Positions 38,139-46,368 of a stretch of 64,000 nucleotides of DNA are shown here, in pieces. This DNA is from Stenomitos rutilans HA7619-LM2 (GTDB taxonomy: Bacteria; Cyanobacteriota; Cyanobacteriia; Leptolyngbyales; Leptolyngbyaceae): positions 1 through 64,000 of the forward strand of contig JAHHIE010000001.1 of the NCBI GenBank assembly GCA_019358945.1, given 5' to 3'. How positions within the stretch are numbered: the stretch's first letter is position 1; the number at the start of each line of letters is the position of its first letter. Under the pieces are notes generated by a model. The model was not told the DNA's origin. It did not search any database and was given only the letters and a program-made list of their open reading frames with translations. The position numbers and the translations under genes are program-made.

Positions 38139-39290
38139 TCAAAAATGCTTCGTGATGACTTGCGGTGTTTCTTCAAAGTCAGGCTGCTTTTTACGTTTGC
38201 GATACCACCACATCACAAAGCCTGTCGTAAATAAAATGAGTGGTGTCAGCCCTACAAAGACATAGAAAATACGCGTTGGTAGACCGCCAAACGTGCCGTA
38301 ATGGAGGGGAACAAAGGCATTGAGGACGCGATCGCCCAGGGGCAGTTTCAACCCATGATCTACACGCAAAACCACACCGCTATATTGATCGAGATACACA
38401 TTGCTCTCTCCATAGCTCACTGATTCTTGGGGCAGCTTAAAGCGAAACCTTAATGCGTCTTCAGGCTTTGCAGGAAAATAGATTCTTCGCAGTGCCGCAT
38501 CTGGTAAAGCCGCCTGGGCCGTTTGTAGTTGATCTGCAAGTCTGAGCGGAGCTTGCTTAGCAACAACTTGAGACACTGGTTCTGTTTTTGAGGGGCTGAG
38601 CGTCACAACTCGAATAAAAGGCTCACTGAACTCATAGAAATTCCAGCAGAAGCCTGTGAAAAAGGTGAAGAACAGAAAGGCCACCGCAATCATTCCCACC
38701 ACTTTATGCAAGTCAAAATTTACCCGCTTGGGATGGGCATTCCATTTAATTGTGAAACCTGCTATGAGCTTTCTCCACCCAGGCCAAAGCATGGCACCTG
38801 TGAGCGTCAGAATGCACATGAGCAAACCAACAATGCCCGCAATTTTGATGCCGATGTCACCTGCTAACAGTGAGTAGTGCAATTTATAAGCTGTGCTGAA
38901 AAAATGCTCTGTTGCATTGGGCTTGAGCGTGTTACCGAGAACGGCTCCAGTGTAGGGATGCACGTAGTTCTCGATCCAATCGTTTGCTTTCGTAGCATAA
39001 ACCACACGAAACGGCGCATTCGGCTTTGTGGGTGCATCAAGCACCTGGAGCACTGCATCCGATCGATTGGCATAGATGGGTTTTACCGCGTTGATGATGG
39101 TTTCAATGGGTAACGGTCGCCCTTGAGGCGTAATGGTTCCAATTTGGTGATGTTGTTGCAACTCACTGATCTCTGTGTGGAAGACCAGCAGGCTACCTGT
39201 TAAACCAATGACGATCGCAATCAGTCCAACCATTAAGCCAAGATAGCGATGTAGAACGAATAGCCAATTTCGGAATACTTTAGCGTTCAT
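38139..39290 (-). CDS. PepSY-associated transmembrane protein (second copy)
   Basis: 383 residues with four main helices: WLFVLHRYLGLMVGLIAIVI in part, IAGIVGLLMCILTLTGAMLWPGW in part, VVGMIAVAFLFFTFFTGFCW, and VFVGLTPLILFTTGFVMWWYRKRKK. PepSY-TM motifs include an N-terminal LH..LG and periplasmic HPYTGAVLG. Such proteins accompany siderophore receptors and are thought to be inner-membrane ferric reductases or transport helpers. It lies 29 bp after the receptor gene. Confidence 0.88.
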   Translation of the reverse strand: MNAKVFRNWLFVLHRYLGLMVGLIAIVIGLTGSLLVFHTEISELQQHHQIGTITPQGRPLPIETIINAVKPIYANRSDAVLQVLDAPTKPNAPFRVVYATKANDWIENYVHPYTGAVLGNTLKPNATEHFFSTAYKLHYSLLAGDIGIKIAGIVGLLMCILTLTGAMLWPGWRKLIAGFTIKWNAHPKRVNFDLHKVVGMIAVAFLFFTFFTGFCWNFYEFSEPFIRVVTLSPSKTEPVSQVVAKQAPLRLADQLQTAQAALPDAALRRIYFPAKPEDALRFRFKLPQESVSYGESNVYLDQYSGVVLRVDHGLKLPLGDRVLNAFVPLHYGTFGGLPTRIFYVFVGLTPLILFTTGFVMWWYRKRKKQPDFEETPQVITKHF

Positions 39291-39319
39291 AGCAATGGAT
39301 CAAAAGAGTTAATGCAAGG

Positions 39320-41854
39320 TCAAAAAGTCACAGAAACGCTGCCCAAAACGCTGAATGGCGCACCAGGACGAAGATAGTAACCTTGAGATTCGTAATATTG
39401 GGTACTGGTGAGATTCTTGAAATTGAGTCCCACTTTCCAGCGATCGCGCTTGTAATAAATGGCGGCATCGGCACGAACATAGGATGGAATCTCAAAGGTG
39501 TTGGGCAGTTCAGCTTCACGATCGCCCACAAAAAAGACACCCGCACCAAACCCTAAACCTTTAAGACTGCCTCGTTGAATCTCATAGGTTGTCCACAAGC
39601 TGGCTCCCTGGCTGGGTGCATTCACTAAGCGATCGCCCACAGGCAAACTGTTGTCCTGGTTCACAAACGCATCATTGACAAAGGCAGAGGCAATCACATT
39701 CCAACCAGGTAGGATCTCTCCTACCACGTCAAATTCAACCCCCCGACTTTTAACTTCCCCCGCTGCGATCGAGAAGTCAGTATTGTTGGCATCAACAGTC
39801 GCGACATTCGCTTTGGTAATTTGATAGGCAGAAAGGGTTGCCGAAAGCTTGCCATTTGAGGTTTCTGCCCGAACACCAACCTCGTACTGGGTACCGCGTT
39901 CTGGTGGTAAGAGACTGCCATCCACGGTGCGCGAAGAACTGGGATTAAACGATCGACTGTAGCTGGCGTATAGTGAAATCGGTGGAATCGGCTGATAAAC
40001 AATGCCAACGCGCGGTGAAAAGGCTCCATTGTAAAGCCGATCCACGGTGGCATCATCAATCGGATCTCTGCCCGTAGCGTCTAGCGGCTGCGAACTATTT
40101 TTGCGGTGGATAAAGTCATATCTACCACCCACTAACAGTTTCAGGTTGGGTAGCAATGTGATTTGATCTTGGGCATAAATTCCGATCGTGTTGCGATCGT
40201 AGCGATCGCGCTGTGACCCCTCATCAAACTCCGGTGGGCGAGAGGCACCATATACCGGGTTGAATAAATCAATGCTGGGAGTCAGGTCAACCGACCCTCG
40301 GAGATAATCATAGCCGTAGGTATATTTATTCCACTCCAGACCTAGCAACAACTGGTGTTGAATAGAACCCGTATTGAAGTTGCTGATCAGATCATTTTGG
40401 AGAGCATAGTTGCGGTAGTAGCCAGGACCCGCCGCATACCTTCGCAAGACGGTACGACCATCGTCAGCAATGCTGTTGGGTCGAAACTCTGCCTCTTCCG
40501 TGTCATAAAGCGCAGTGGTAAAGGCACTCCGGAGCCGCAGATTTTCACTAAAGCGATGGTTGAAGGTTAAAAAGATCGTATGGGTCTGGATTTTATAGCG
40601 ATCGTCCGCTTCTCCTAAAAACCGACTGATCGGTGCTTTGAAAACAATTGGGTCAGGTGGCAACCCATCATAGTAGGTGCGATCGGCTTTAAGGTATTCA
40701 TATTGCAACGTCAACGTAGTCGCATCACCAATTTTATAGGTCAGTGATGGTGCAATGCTGAATTGCTTTTGGTCAATAAAGTCAATAAAACTACCAGAGC
40801 TTTCATAGGCAGTATTCAAACGATAGAGCAAGGTTTTATCGACGTTGAGCGGGCCAGAAAGATCGATCGAGGGACGGTAGGTATCAAAGCTTCCAGCTGT
40901 AAATTCAGCCGCATAATACGGTTCACTCAGCGGTTTTTTAGTGACATAATTCACGACACCTCCCGGTTCAAACTGCCCATACAGCACCGAAGCAGGCCCT
41001 TTAAGCACTTCAACTCGCTCGATGTTCGTTGGGTTTATCAAGTTATCCTGAGCGTAGTAACCATCCCTCAAGTTGTCGTAGGTGGTAAAGCCCCGGATGT
41101 TGTAATTGTCTGTCAGCCCTGCATACCCTCCCTGAGGAACCACACCACTCACATTCCGAACCGCATCCGAGATCCGAAAAAGCTTCTGATCATCAATTAC
41201 CTGTCGAGGTACAACCTGAATGGATTGCGGAGTATCACGCAGTGGCGTATCCGTTCGTGTTGCAGTGGTCGCATCCGGAACTCGATAGCCACTCTGCCTT
41301 TCACCCGTCACTACGAGTTCTTCTTCCGGCGTTTCTCCTTCTGGGCTGAGGCTATATGCAAGTGCTCCCGTTTTCAGCGTCACTTCTTCGGTGGGCAGTG
41401 CTTTGCTACCCGTCACGCTCACCCGAATATTGGCCGCATCGCTTTGAGTGACGCGAACAGTGGCAATGTCCCCGGTTGGATTATCAGCACTGAATGTCTG
41501 AGTATTCGGGAGTGCCAGGACTGCATTGGGAATGTCTGCAATCAGACTGTTGCCTTCTGTTCTAAATTTTGTAGCATCCACCTGCAACGGCTTGCCATCG
41601 GCAGTTTGCAGGATAATGTCTAAGCCTACTTCGGTACGTTCGAGCGTTACCCCTGTTACCGTTACCGTAGCAGCTTCCACCTGTGCCAACCAGTCTTTAA
41701 CGGTTTTGGCAGGCCGTTTCACGTCACCCAGTTGTATCAGCTTTGCTTCAGGTTGAACCAGGGTTGAAGCTTCGTTTGACTGCGCGGCTTGAGTTCCCAG
41801 TAGAGAAAGGATACTCAATAAACACAGGGAATGAATCAGTTGAGATGGTTGCAC
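39320..41854 (-). CDS. TonB-dependent siderophore receptor with N-terminal AMIN domain
   Basis: 844 residues. Start set at GTG 41854 because AAAGGA lies 6 nt upstream and a signal peptide follows at once (IHSLCLLSILSLLGTQAAQS); a longer frame to 41956 would overlap the upstream gene. An AMIN domain occupies about 45-165 (VKDWLAQVEAATVTVTGV...). Next are the plug (RDTPQSIQVVPRQVIDDQ, NIERVEVLKGPASVLYGQ) and a 22-strand-type barrel ending GSVSVTF. It imports ferric siderophores across the outer membrane, powered by TonB-ExbB-ExbD (45.3-47.6 kb). AMIN fusion is a cyanobacterial habit. Ligand unknown. Confidence 0.94.
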   Translation of the reverse strand: MQPSQLIHSLCLLSILSLLGTQAAQSNEASTLVQPEAKLIQLGDVKRPAKTVKDWLAQVEAATVTVTGVTLERTEVGLDIILQTADGKPLQVDATKFRTEGNSLIADIPNAVLALPNTQTFSADNPTGDIATVRVTQSDAANIRVSVTGSKALPTEEVTLKTGALAYSLSPEGETPEEELVVTGERQSGYRVPDATTATRTDTPLRDTPQSIQVVPRQVIDDQKLFRISDAVRNVSGVVPQGGYAGLTDNYNIRGFTTYDNLRDGYYAQDNLINPTNIERVEVLKGPASVLYGQFEPGGVVNYVTKKPLSEPYYAAEFTAGSFDTYRPSIDLSGPLNVDKTLLYRLNTAYESSGSFIDFIDQKQFSIAPSLTYKIGDATTLTLQYEYLKADRTYYDGLPPDPIVFKAPISRFLGEADDRYKIQTHTIFLTFNHRFSENLRLRSAFTTALYDTEEAEFRPNSIADDGRTVLRRYAAGPGYYRNYALQNDLISNFNTGSIQHQLLLGLEWNKYTYGYDYLRGSVDLTPSIDLFNPVYGASRPPEFDEGSQRDRYDRNTIGIYAQDQITLLPNLKLLVGGRYDFIHRKNSSQPLDATGRDPIDDATVDRLYNGAFSPRVGIVYQPIPPISLYASYSRSFNPSSSRTVDGSLLPPERGTQYEVGVRAETSNGKLSATLSAYQITKANVATVDANNTDFSIAAGEVKSRGVEFDVVGEILPGWNVIASAFVNDAFVNQDNSLPVGDRLVNAPSQGASLWTTYEIQRGSLKGLGFGAGVFFVGDREAELPNTFEIPSYVRADAAIYYKRDRWKVGLNFKNLTSTQYYESQGYYLRPGAPFSVLGSVSVTF

Positions 41855-41891
41855 AATGAATCCTTTAATACGATTAATCAAATGAGTGGTG

Positions 41892-43010
41892 CTAGATAGA
41901 CTTGTTTGCCTGGGTTTCTTGCGCCAATTGCAACGCAGCATCTCGTCGGGTTCCAAGCATCTGTCTGCGTCGCCAATTTACCAATCCTGTGATGAAAAGT
42001 ACGGCGGGCATGATGCCAACAAAGACATATAAAATGCGAGTGGGAAGTCCACCAAAGGTGCCGAAGTGGAGATCGGCGATCGTCACAATAAACTTGAACA
42101 ATCCTTCCGCTTTTTCCACTTTGGTTGCCTGTAAAACGCTGCCACTCACGCGATCGAGTTCCACCACACTGAGATCAAACCGTCCTGTTGTTTGATTGGG
42201 TAATTTTTTGCGGACCGCCATTTTTTGCGGACCGGTTTCGGGTAATTCAATAAAGGTCGTTTTACCGTCTGGAATGGCAGCATCGGCTTTTTGCAGCAGC
42301 GTGCTGAGTGCAACAGTTGGCGTATTAAGGGCAAGCTTCGCTTCCGGCGCTTGGTTGAACATTGGCAAAAGGTGAAGGATGACAATCACCACACCTGTAA
42401 CAGCAGTAATGGTTAAAAAGAGATTAGAGATAATGCCGCTAACCTGGTGCAGGTCGTAACTCAAGAGCGGCAGCGGCGCATGCCACCGAATTTTGAACCC
42501 TGCTGCCAGCTTGCGCCAACCCGTCCACAGCAGTACGCCAGTGATTGACATCAGCAGCAATAAGCCACCGACCACACCCACAATTATTTGACCAACCTTG
42601 CCCGCAAATAAATCGTGGTGCAGCGTATAGAGAAAGCCAATGCAAGAATATTCCCAAATACGAGACCCCAAAACCTGCCCAGTATAGGGATTAACAAAGG
42701 TTTGTAAGCGTCGATCGTCTTGCGTCGTCTGATTGAAAACATAGCTTTCTTCAACCGTTTTGGGCGCTTGAATGTAGCTCACAGTTAAAGTAGGATGAGC
42801 GCTTTGCACAGAGGTCATCATGTCATCCAGTGACACTGGTTCAGCCTGGGGGATGACGTGCCAGAGCGATCGGTTCAGCCCATGATCTAGCTCTTCTTGA
42901 AAGACAATGCCAGCCCCAGACAGGCTAATCACGACCAGCAATAGTCCCATCCCAATGCCGATCGCACCATGTAACATCAATACCCATTTACGGATACGGT
43001 TCGCACTCAT
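41892..43010 (-). CDS. PepSY-associated transmembrane protein (first copy)
   Basis: 372 residues with helices at MLHGAIGIGMGLLLVVISLSG, IIVGVVGGLLLLMSITGVLLW, GIISNLFLTITAVTGVVIVIL in part, and VFVGIMPAVLFITGLVNWRRR. The periplasmic PepSY-like segment has NPYTGQVLGS. Paralogue of 38139-39290 and of the remnant at 36912. Start ATG overlaps the end of a short frame at 43007-43153. Probable inner-membrane partner of the receptor that follows 37 bp downstream; a role in ferric reduction is inferred from family context. Confidence 0.88.
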   Translation of the reverse strand: MSANRIRKWVLMLHGAIGIGMGLLLVVISLSGAGIVFQEELDHGLNRSLWHVIPQAEPVSLDDMMTSVQSAHPTLTVSYIQAPKTVEESYVFNQTTQDDRRLQTFVNPYTGQVLGSRIWEYSCIGFLYTLHHDLFAGKVGQIIVGVVGGLLLLMSITGVLLWTGWRKLAAGFKIRWHAPLPLLSYDLHQVSGIISNLFLTITAVTGVVIVILHLLPMFNQAPEAKLALNTPTVALSTLLQKADAAIPDGKTTFIELPETGPQKMAVRKKLPNQTTGRFDLSVVELDRVSGSVLQATKVEKAEGLFKFIVTIADLHFGTFGGLPTRILYVFVGIMPAVLFITGLVNWRRRQMLGTRRDAALQLAQETQANKSI

Positions 43011-43153
43011 AAAAACGGCTCCTGATTAGTACTTGGGTCAATAGTGCAGCAGTGAGCCAAACTGGCGATCGACTTCACGTGTAATCGATCTAGAACAGAC
43101 TGCACCTGACGATCGTTGAGTGGGCTGAATGGCATGATTTCTGGCATTGTCAT
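43007..43153 (-). pseudogene. Possible O-methyltransferase N-terminal fragment
   Basis: An ATG-initiated 48-codon frame ending in TGA within the PepSY start. It reads MPFSPLNDRQVQSVLDRLH, which resembles the first residues of small SAM-dependent O-methyltransferases (S-L-D-x-R-V-x-x-V-L-x-R-L-H pattern), and then loses similarity. It lies just after the lipoprotein gene, where the chimera at 36461 implies a methyltransferase once followed. No ribosome binding site is seen. Confidence 0.4.
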
Positions 43154-43201
43154 TAAGGATAGATTGCTTCAATGACAGTGCTTCAATGATTGCAACTCAC
43201 C

Positions 43202-43957
43202 CTATTTCATTGTGAAGATGCCGTACTGTTTAACGACATCACCCACAGTGAGCGTTTCAATACCCTCCACGATCGCGACCAAATCGCCTTTTACCGTTGC
43301 AATATGCAAGTTTCCCGCAACGGGCTTAAATGTATATTGCTTCGGTTCCCCCGCCAGCATCACCAGATCTTTGGTTGGGGTGAAGTTTTGAATGCGAGCA
43401 TAATCGGCATCGCCATTGCCGATATAGAATGGCTCGGCTTTGGGGTTTACAGACGTCACAAAGCTACCCAAAAGAAATTCATTGCCACCGTCCTGGGTAC
43501 CTACTAAAACATCCACTTCGCCCTTACCCAGACTTTTGGGACGCAATGGCAGCGGATCATTCTTTTTAGAGGCAATTTCAAAGCCAATACCTGCAAAGTG
43601 GGCGTGCTTGCCTTTACCAAAGCCTTGAATGGTATCGCTTCCATCTGTGCCTGTGAAGAAGCTCTCATAGTCTTCTCCATCCGCTTTCTTAGCCGTTTGT
43701 CCAACTTTCTCGTAATGTTCTAGCCCCGATTTATATTTGCCCTGTTTGATCAGTTTTTTGACATCAGGGTTGGCAAAGAGGTACAGTGACTCATCAAAAC
43801 TACTCTCTGGAGAACTGGCAGTCGTCTTCGCAGCGATTGTGGCGGCTGACTCGCCAGAAACAGGCACGTTTGCAGTGGGTGGATTGGAGGATGGTTGGCA
43901 GGCAATCGCGATCGTGCCGCTCACTATCAACACCGTACCGAACAGCATTTTTTTCAT
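43202..43957 (-). CDS. Lipoprotein with YxxxNPDV motif and RTX-like sequence
   Basis: Start at 43957: AGGAG sits 6 nt upstream. 251 residues. The signal sequence ends in a lipobox-like AIAC at about residue 20. SLYLFANPDVKKLIKQGKYK with SGLEHYEKVGQ (about 56-85) is a module seen in calcium-binding secreted proteins. TGTDGSDTIQGFGKG (about 98-112) resembles a single RTX nonapeptide. The rest is beta-rich (NEFLLGSFVTSVNPKAEPFYIGNGDADY in part). Its place inside the siderophore cluster suggests a surface or periplasmic role there, but function is unknown. Confidence 0.78.
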   Translation of the reverse strand: MKKMLFGTVLIVSGTIAIACQPSSNPPTANVPVSGESAATIAAKTTASSPESSFDESLYLFANPDVKKLIKQGKYKSGLEHYEKVGQTAKKADGEDYESFFTGTDGSDTIQGFGKGKHAHFAGIGFEIASKKNDPLPLRPKSLGKGEVDVLVGTQDGGNEFLLGSFVTSVNPKAEPFYIGNGDADYARIQNFTPTKDLVMLAGEPKQYTFKPVAGNLHIATVKGDLVAIVEGIETLTVGDVVKQYGIFTMK

Positions 43958-44079
43958 AATCATCTCCTGATTGATAGACTTTGCAAAAAACAAGATATTC
44001 ATTGCAAGCGGTTCACCTCAAGGCAGCGATAAAATTCTGGTTGCCAGTGTGAGTTTGGTTGAAGCTTCACAAAATGGAT

Positions 44080-44811
44080 TTAAAACTGCACCGAAATTGA
44101 ACCAATCAGAGTCAACGGTTCACCGGGTTCAATACCGCCCTCATTGCCCGTCAGCGCTTGAATGTAGTTAGCGTTGGGCACGCGGTAGCCCCGCTCTTCT
44201 TCGCCCGTCACCACCAGTTCTTCTTCCGGGGTTTTCCCTTCCGGGTTGAGGCTGTATGCCAATCCTCCGGTTTTCAAGGTTACGTCTGAGGTTAATAAGG
44301 TATTGTTGCCCGTCACCCGCACTTGAATCGTTGCAGCATCGGTTTGAGTGACGCGAATGTTAGCAATGTCTGCCGTTGGATTATCTACACTAAATTCTCG
44401 CGCCTGTGGCAATGCCATCACCGCATTAGGAATACCTGCAATCAGACTATTGCCTTCGCTTTTAAACTGTGTGGCATCAATTTGCAGCGGTTTGCCGTCT
44501 TGAGTATCCAGGACAATTTCCAACCCTATCTCTGTGCGATCGAGCTGTACTCGTGTCACCTGCGCAGTGGCGGCCTCTACCTGAGCCATCCACTCTTTAA
44601 GGGTCATAGCAGGGCGATGCAAATCTTTTACACGTAGCCCTGTTTCCTGCCACCGAGTTTCCAGTGCCGCTGGTTTTTCAACTTGAGGCTCCCTCGCTTC
44701 GCCTGCCGCATGGGCAATGCCGACTGACTGACCGACTGATAGTAGAGACGCGATCGTGCTTCGTGTGACGAAGTCATTCGCCACCTTTGGCCCTAAACGC
44801 AACTGACTCAC
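44080..44811 (-). pseudogene. AMIN/TonB-dependent receptor with the whole barrel deleted in frame
   Basis: 243 residues. Signal-like start, then an AMIN domain (about 55-180: LKEWMAQVEAATAQVTRVQL) and PEEELVVTGEEERGYRVPNA, exactly parallel to the intact receptor at 39320. Directly after this comes the last 29 residues of a receptor (NYIQALTGNEGG... ending TLIGSISVQF). About 600 residues of plug and barrel are missing, yet the frame is kept. The product could be an exported AMIN-only protein, but cannot be a transporter. Confidence 0.85.
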
Positions 44812-45321
44812 AATACTTCCTCACAGGTGAATGAAACTATTTGCAACAGAAATTGCCTATCCTCGGTGGACAGGTAGCTGCACTTTTCCAACAGGATAGA
44901 ACTGCTGGTTTAGCTTATTGCGAATAAGTTCTAGTAATGATCAAGAAGTTATGATGCCTGGTGCCCAAAGTCAAGCCTTCCATTATTAGAAAACTGTTTG
45001 ATGCAACTCATTTATAAAACGATGTGATCCTTGCACGTAAGTCATTTTAGAGGTTTTAGAGTTGAGAAATATCGTTGAGCAGTAATAATTTTTCATGGTT
45101 GCTTGTCTTGAATACTTGAGAATTCTGTCGATCGCTGGTTAGTTGATAAAGCTAGTTTTGCTAGGAGAGATCGATCACCTTGATCGCAAAGGGTAAAATT
45201 AATTTGCTTTTCTACTTGATATATCTTCTCATTAAGTTCTATAGTTCACTTGAAAGACTTTCTCAGTCGCGAGCCATGAGCCGTGAGTGCTGGCTACTGT
45301 TTACCCTTCGTAGAGGAGTTC
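44812..45321. other. Divergent intergenic region of the iron island
   Basis: Separates the minus-strand receptor cluster from plus-strand exbB. No gene is supported. It contains the Fur-box-like sequence at 44914-44939 and A/T-rich stretches near 45060-45110 and 45220. Confidence 0.45.
44914..44939. promoter_or_regulatory. Candidate Fur box
   Basis: CTTATTGCGAATAAGTTCTA (44914-44933) resembles iron boxes upstream of cyanobacterial siderophore receptors (an AGAAxxTATTCGCAATAAG form on the other strand). It lies about 100 bp before the minus-strand receptor start and could repress both directions when iron is plentiful. Judged by eye only. Confidence 0.4.
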
Positions 45322-45966
45322 ATGCAGAGACTTAACGAACTATTTGCAGCGGGCGGCATCATCATGCTGCCGCTGATTGGGTTTTCGATCGCTGTCCTTG
45401 CTCTGGCAGTCGAGCGCTTTGTTTTCTGGTATCGCGTCAAACGTCGTCAGCATAAAGTCATTCAGGAGGTGCTGAAGCTTTATGCGTATGACAATGAGCT
45501 GGCGATCGAAAAACTCAAACGCAATCTTGATCTTCCCGCTGCCCGCATTTTCTTAGAAGCGCTTTCGCTCAAAGAGGCCAACCCTGAAGAATTTCGCTTG
45601 GCGTTAGACGGTGCGATTCAGGCAGAATTGCCTCTCCTAAAACGATTTGCGCCCATTTTTGAAACGGTTGTGGGCCTTGCGCCGTTGCTCGGATTGCTGG
45701 GCACCATCATGGGTTTGATTCGTTCTTTTAGTTCACTTAACTTAGGCGAAATTGGTGGCACAAAGACGTTAGGTGTCACCGCTGGCATCAGTGAAGCCCT
45801 GATTGCAACGGCAACTGGCCTGGTCGTGGCCGTCATTGCTCTGTTACTTGCCAACACGTTTCGAGCCTTTTATCAGCGTCAACTTGGCTTAATTGAAGAA
45901 TATAGTGTGCAGCTAGAGTTGCTCCACCGTCGTGCTCACAGGGGCGTGGAGCCATCCTATGCGTAG
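45322..45966 (+). CDS. exbB: ExbB/TolQ-family proton channel protein
   Basis: 214 residues from ATG 45322 (AGAGGAG upstream; frame open from GTG 45283). Three helices: GGIIMLPLIGFSIAVLALAVE near the N-terminus, FETVVGLAPLLGLLGTIMGLI, and ISEALIATATGLVVAVIALLLANTF. The GLLGTVxGMI-like and EALIATATGL motifs define MotA/TolQ/ExbB channels. With ExbD it uses proton flow to energise TonB. Overlaps exbD by 8 bp. Confidence 0.94.
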   Translation: MQRLNELFAAGGIIMLPLIGFSIAVLALAVERFVFWYRVKRRQHKVIQEVLKLYAYDNELAIEKLKRNLDLPAARIFLEALSLKEANPEEFRLALDGAIQAELPLLKRFAPIFETVVGLAPLLGLLGTIMGLIRSFSSLNLGEIGGTKTLGVTAGISEALIATATGLVVAVIALLLANTFRAFYQRQLGLIEEYSVQLELLHRRAHRGVEPSYA

Positions 45967-46366
45967 GCAACTGGCTGAAGAAATGGAGCGCCCTACAGAA
46001 ATTAACGTCGTGCCTCTCATCGACGTGCTGTTTGCGCTGCTGACCTTTTTCATCCTCTCGACGCTGTTTCTAGTGCGCTCTGAAGGACTCCCAGTCAATC
46101 TGCCGAAAGCTACCACTGCCAAACCACAAGCAGCCAGTCGATCGACGGTCAGCATTGATCCAGCAGGAAACGTTTTCCTAAACAAAGCACCCATTCAAGT
46201 TGATAACCTGGCAAACACCATTAAAACGCAACTCAGCCCTGGTCAAGAACTGGTTGTAGTGCTCAACGCAGATGGCTCTGTGACGCACAACCATGTCATC
46301 GAAGTGATGGATCAACTGCGCCAGGTGCCAGGAGCAAAACTAGCCATTGCCACCCAACGGAAGTGA
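45959..46366 (+). CDS. exbD: ExbD/TolR-family biopolymer transport protein
   Basis: 135 residues from ATG 45959, overlapping the exbB stop. One N-terminal helix (INVVPLIDVLFALLTFFILS) with the conserved proton-carrying Asp in PLIDVLF. The periplasmic domain follows (VSIDPAGNVFLNKAPIQVDN, ELVVVLNADGSVTHNHVIEVMDQLR). Part of exbB-exbD-tonB. Confidence 0.94.
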   Translation: MRRQLAEEMERPTEINVVPLIDVLFALLTFFILSTLFLVRSEGLPVNLPKATTAKPQAASRSTVSIDPAGNVFLNKAPIQVDNLANTIKTQLSPGQELVVVLNADGSVTHNHVIEVMDQLRQVPGAKLAIATQRK

Positions 46367-46368
46367 TT

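Noticed and set aside
40763-41623. A 286-codon open frame on the plus strand
   Set aside because: It lies entirely antisense to the intact TonB-dependent receptor, which has full family motifs; the antisense protein shows no domain.
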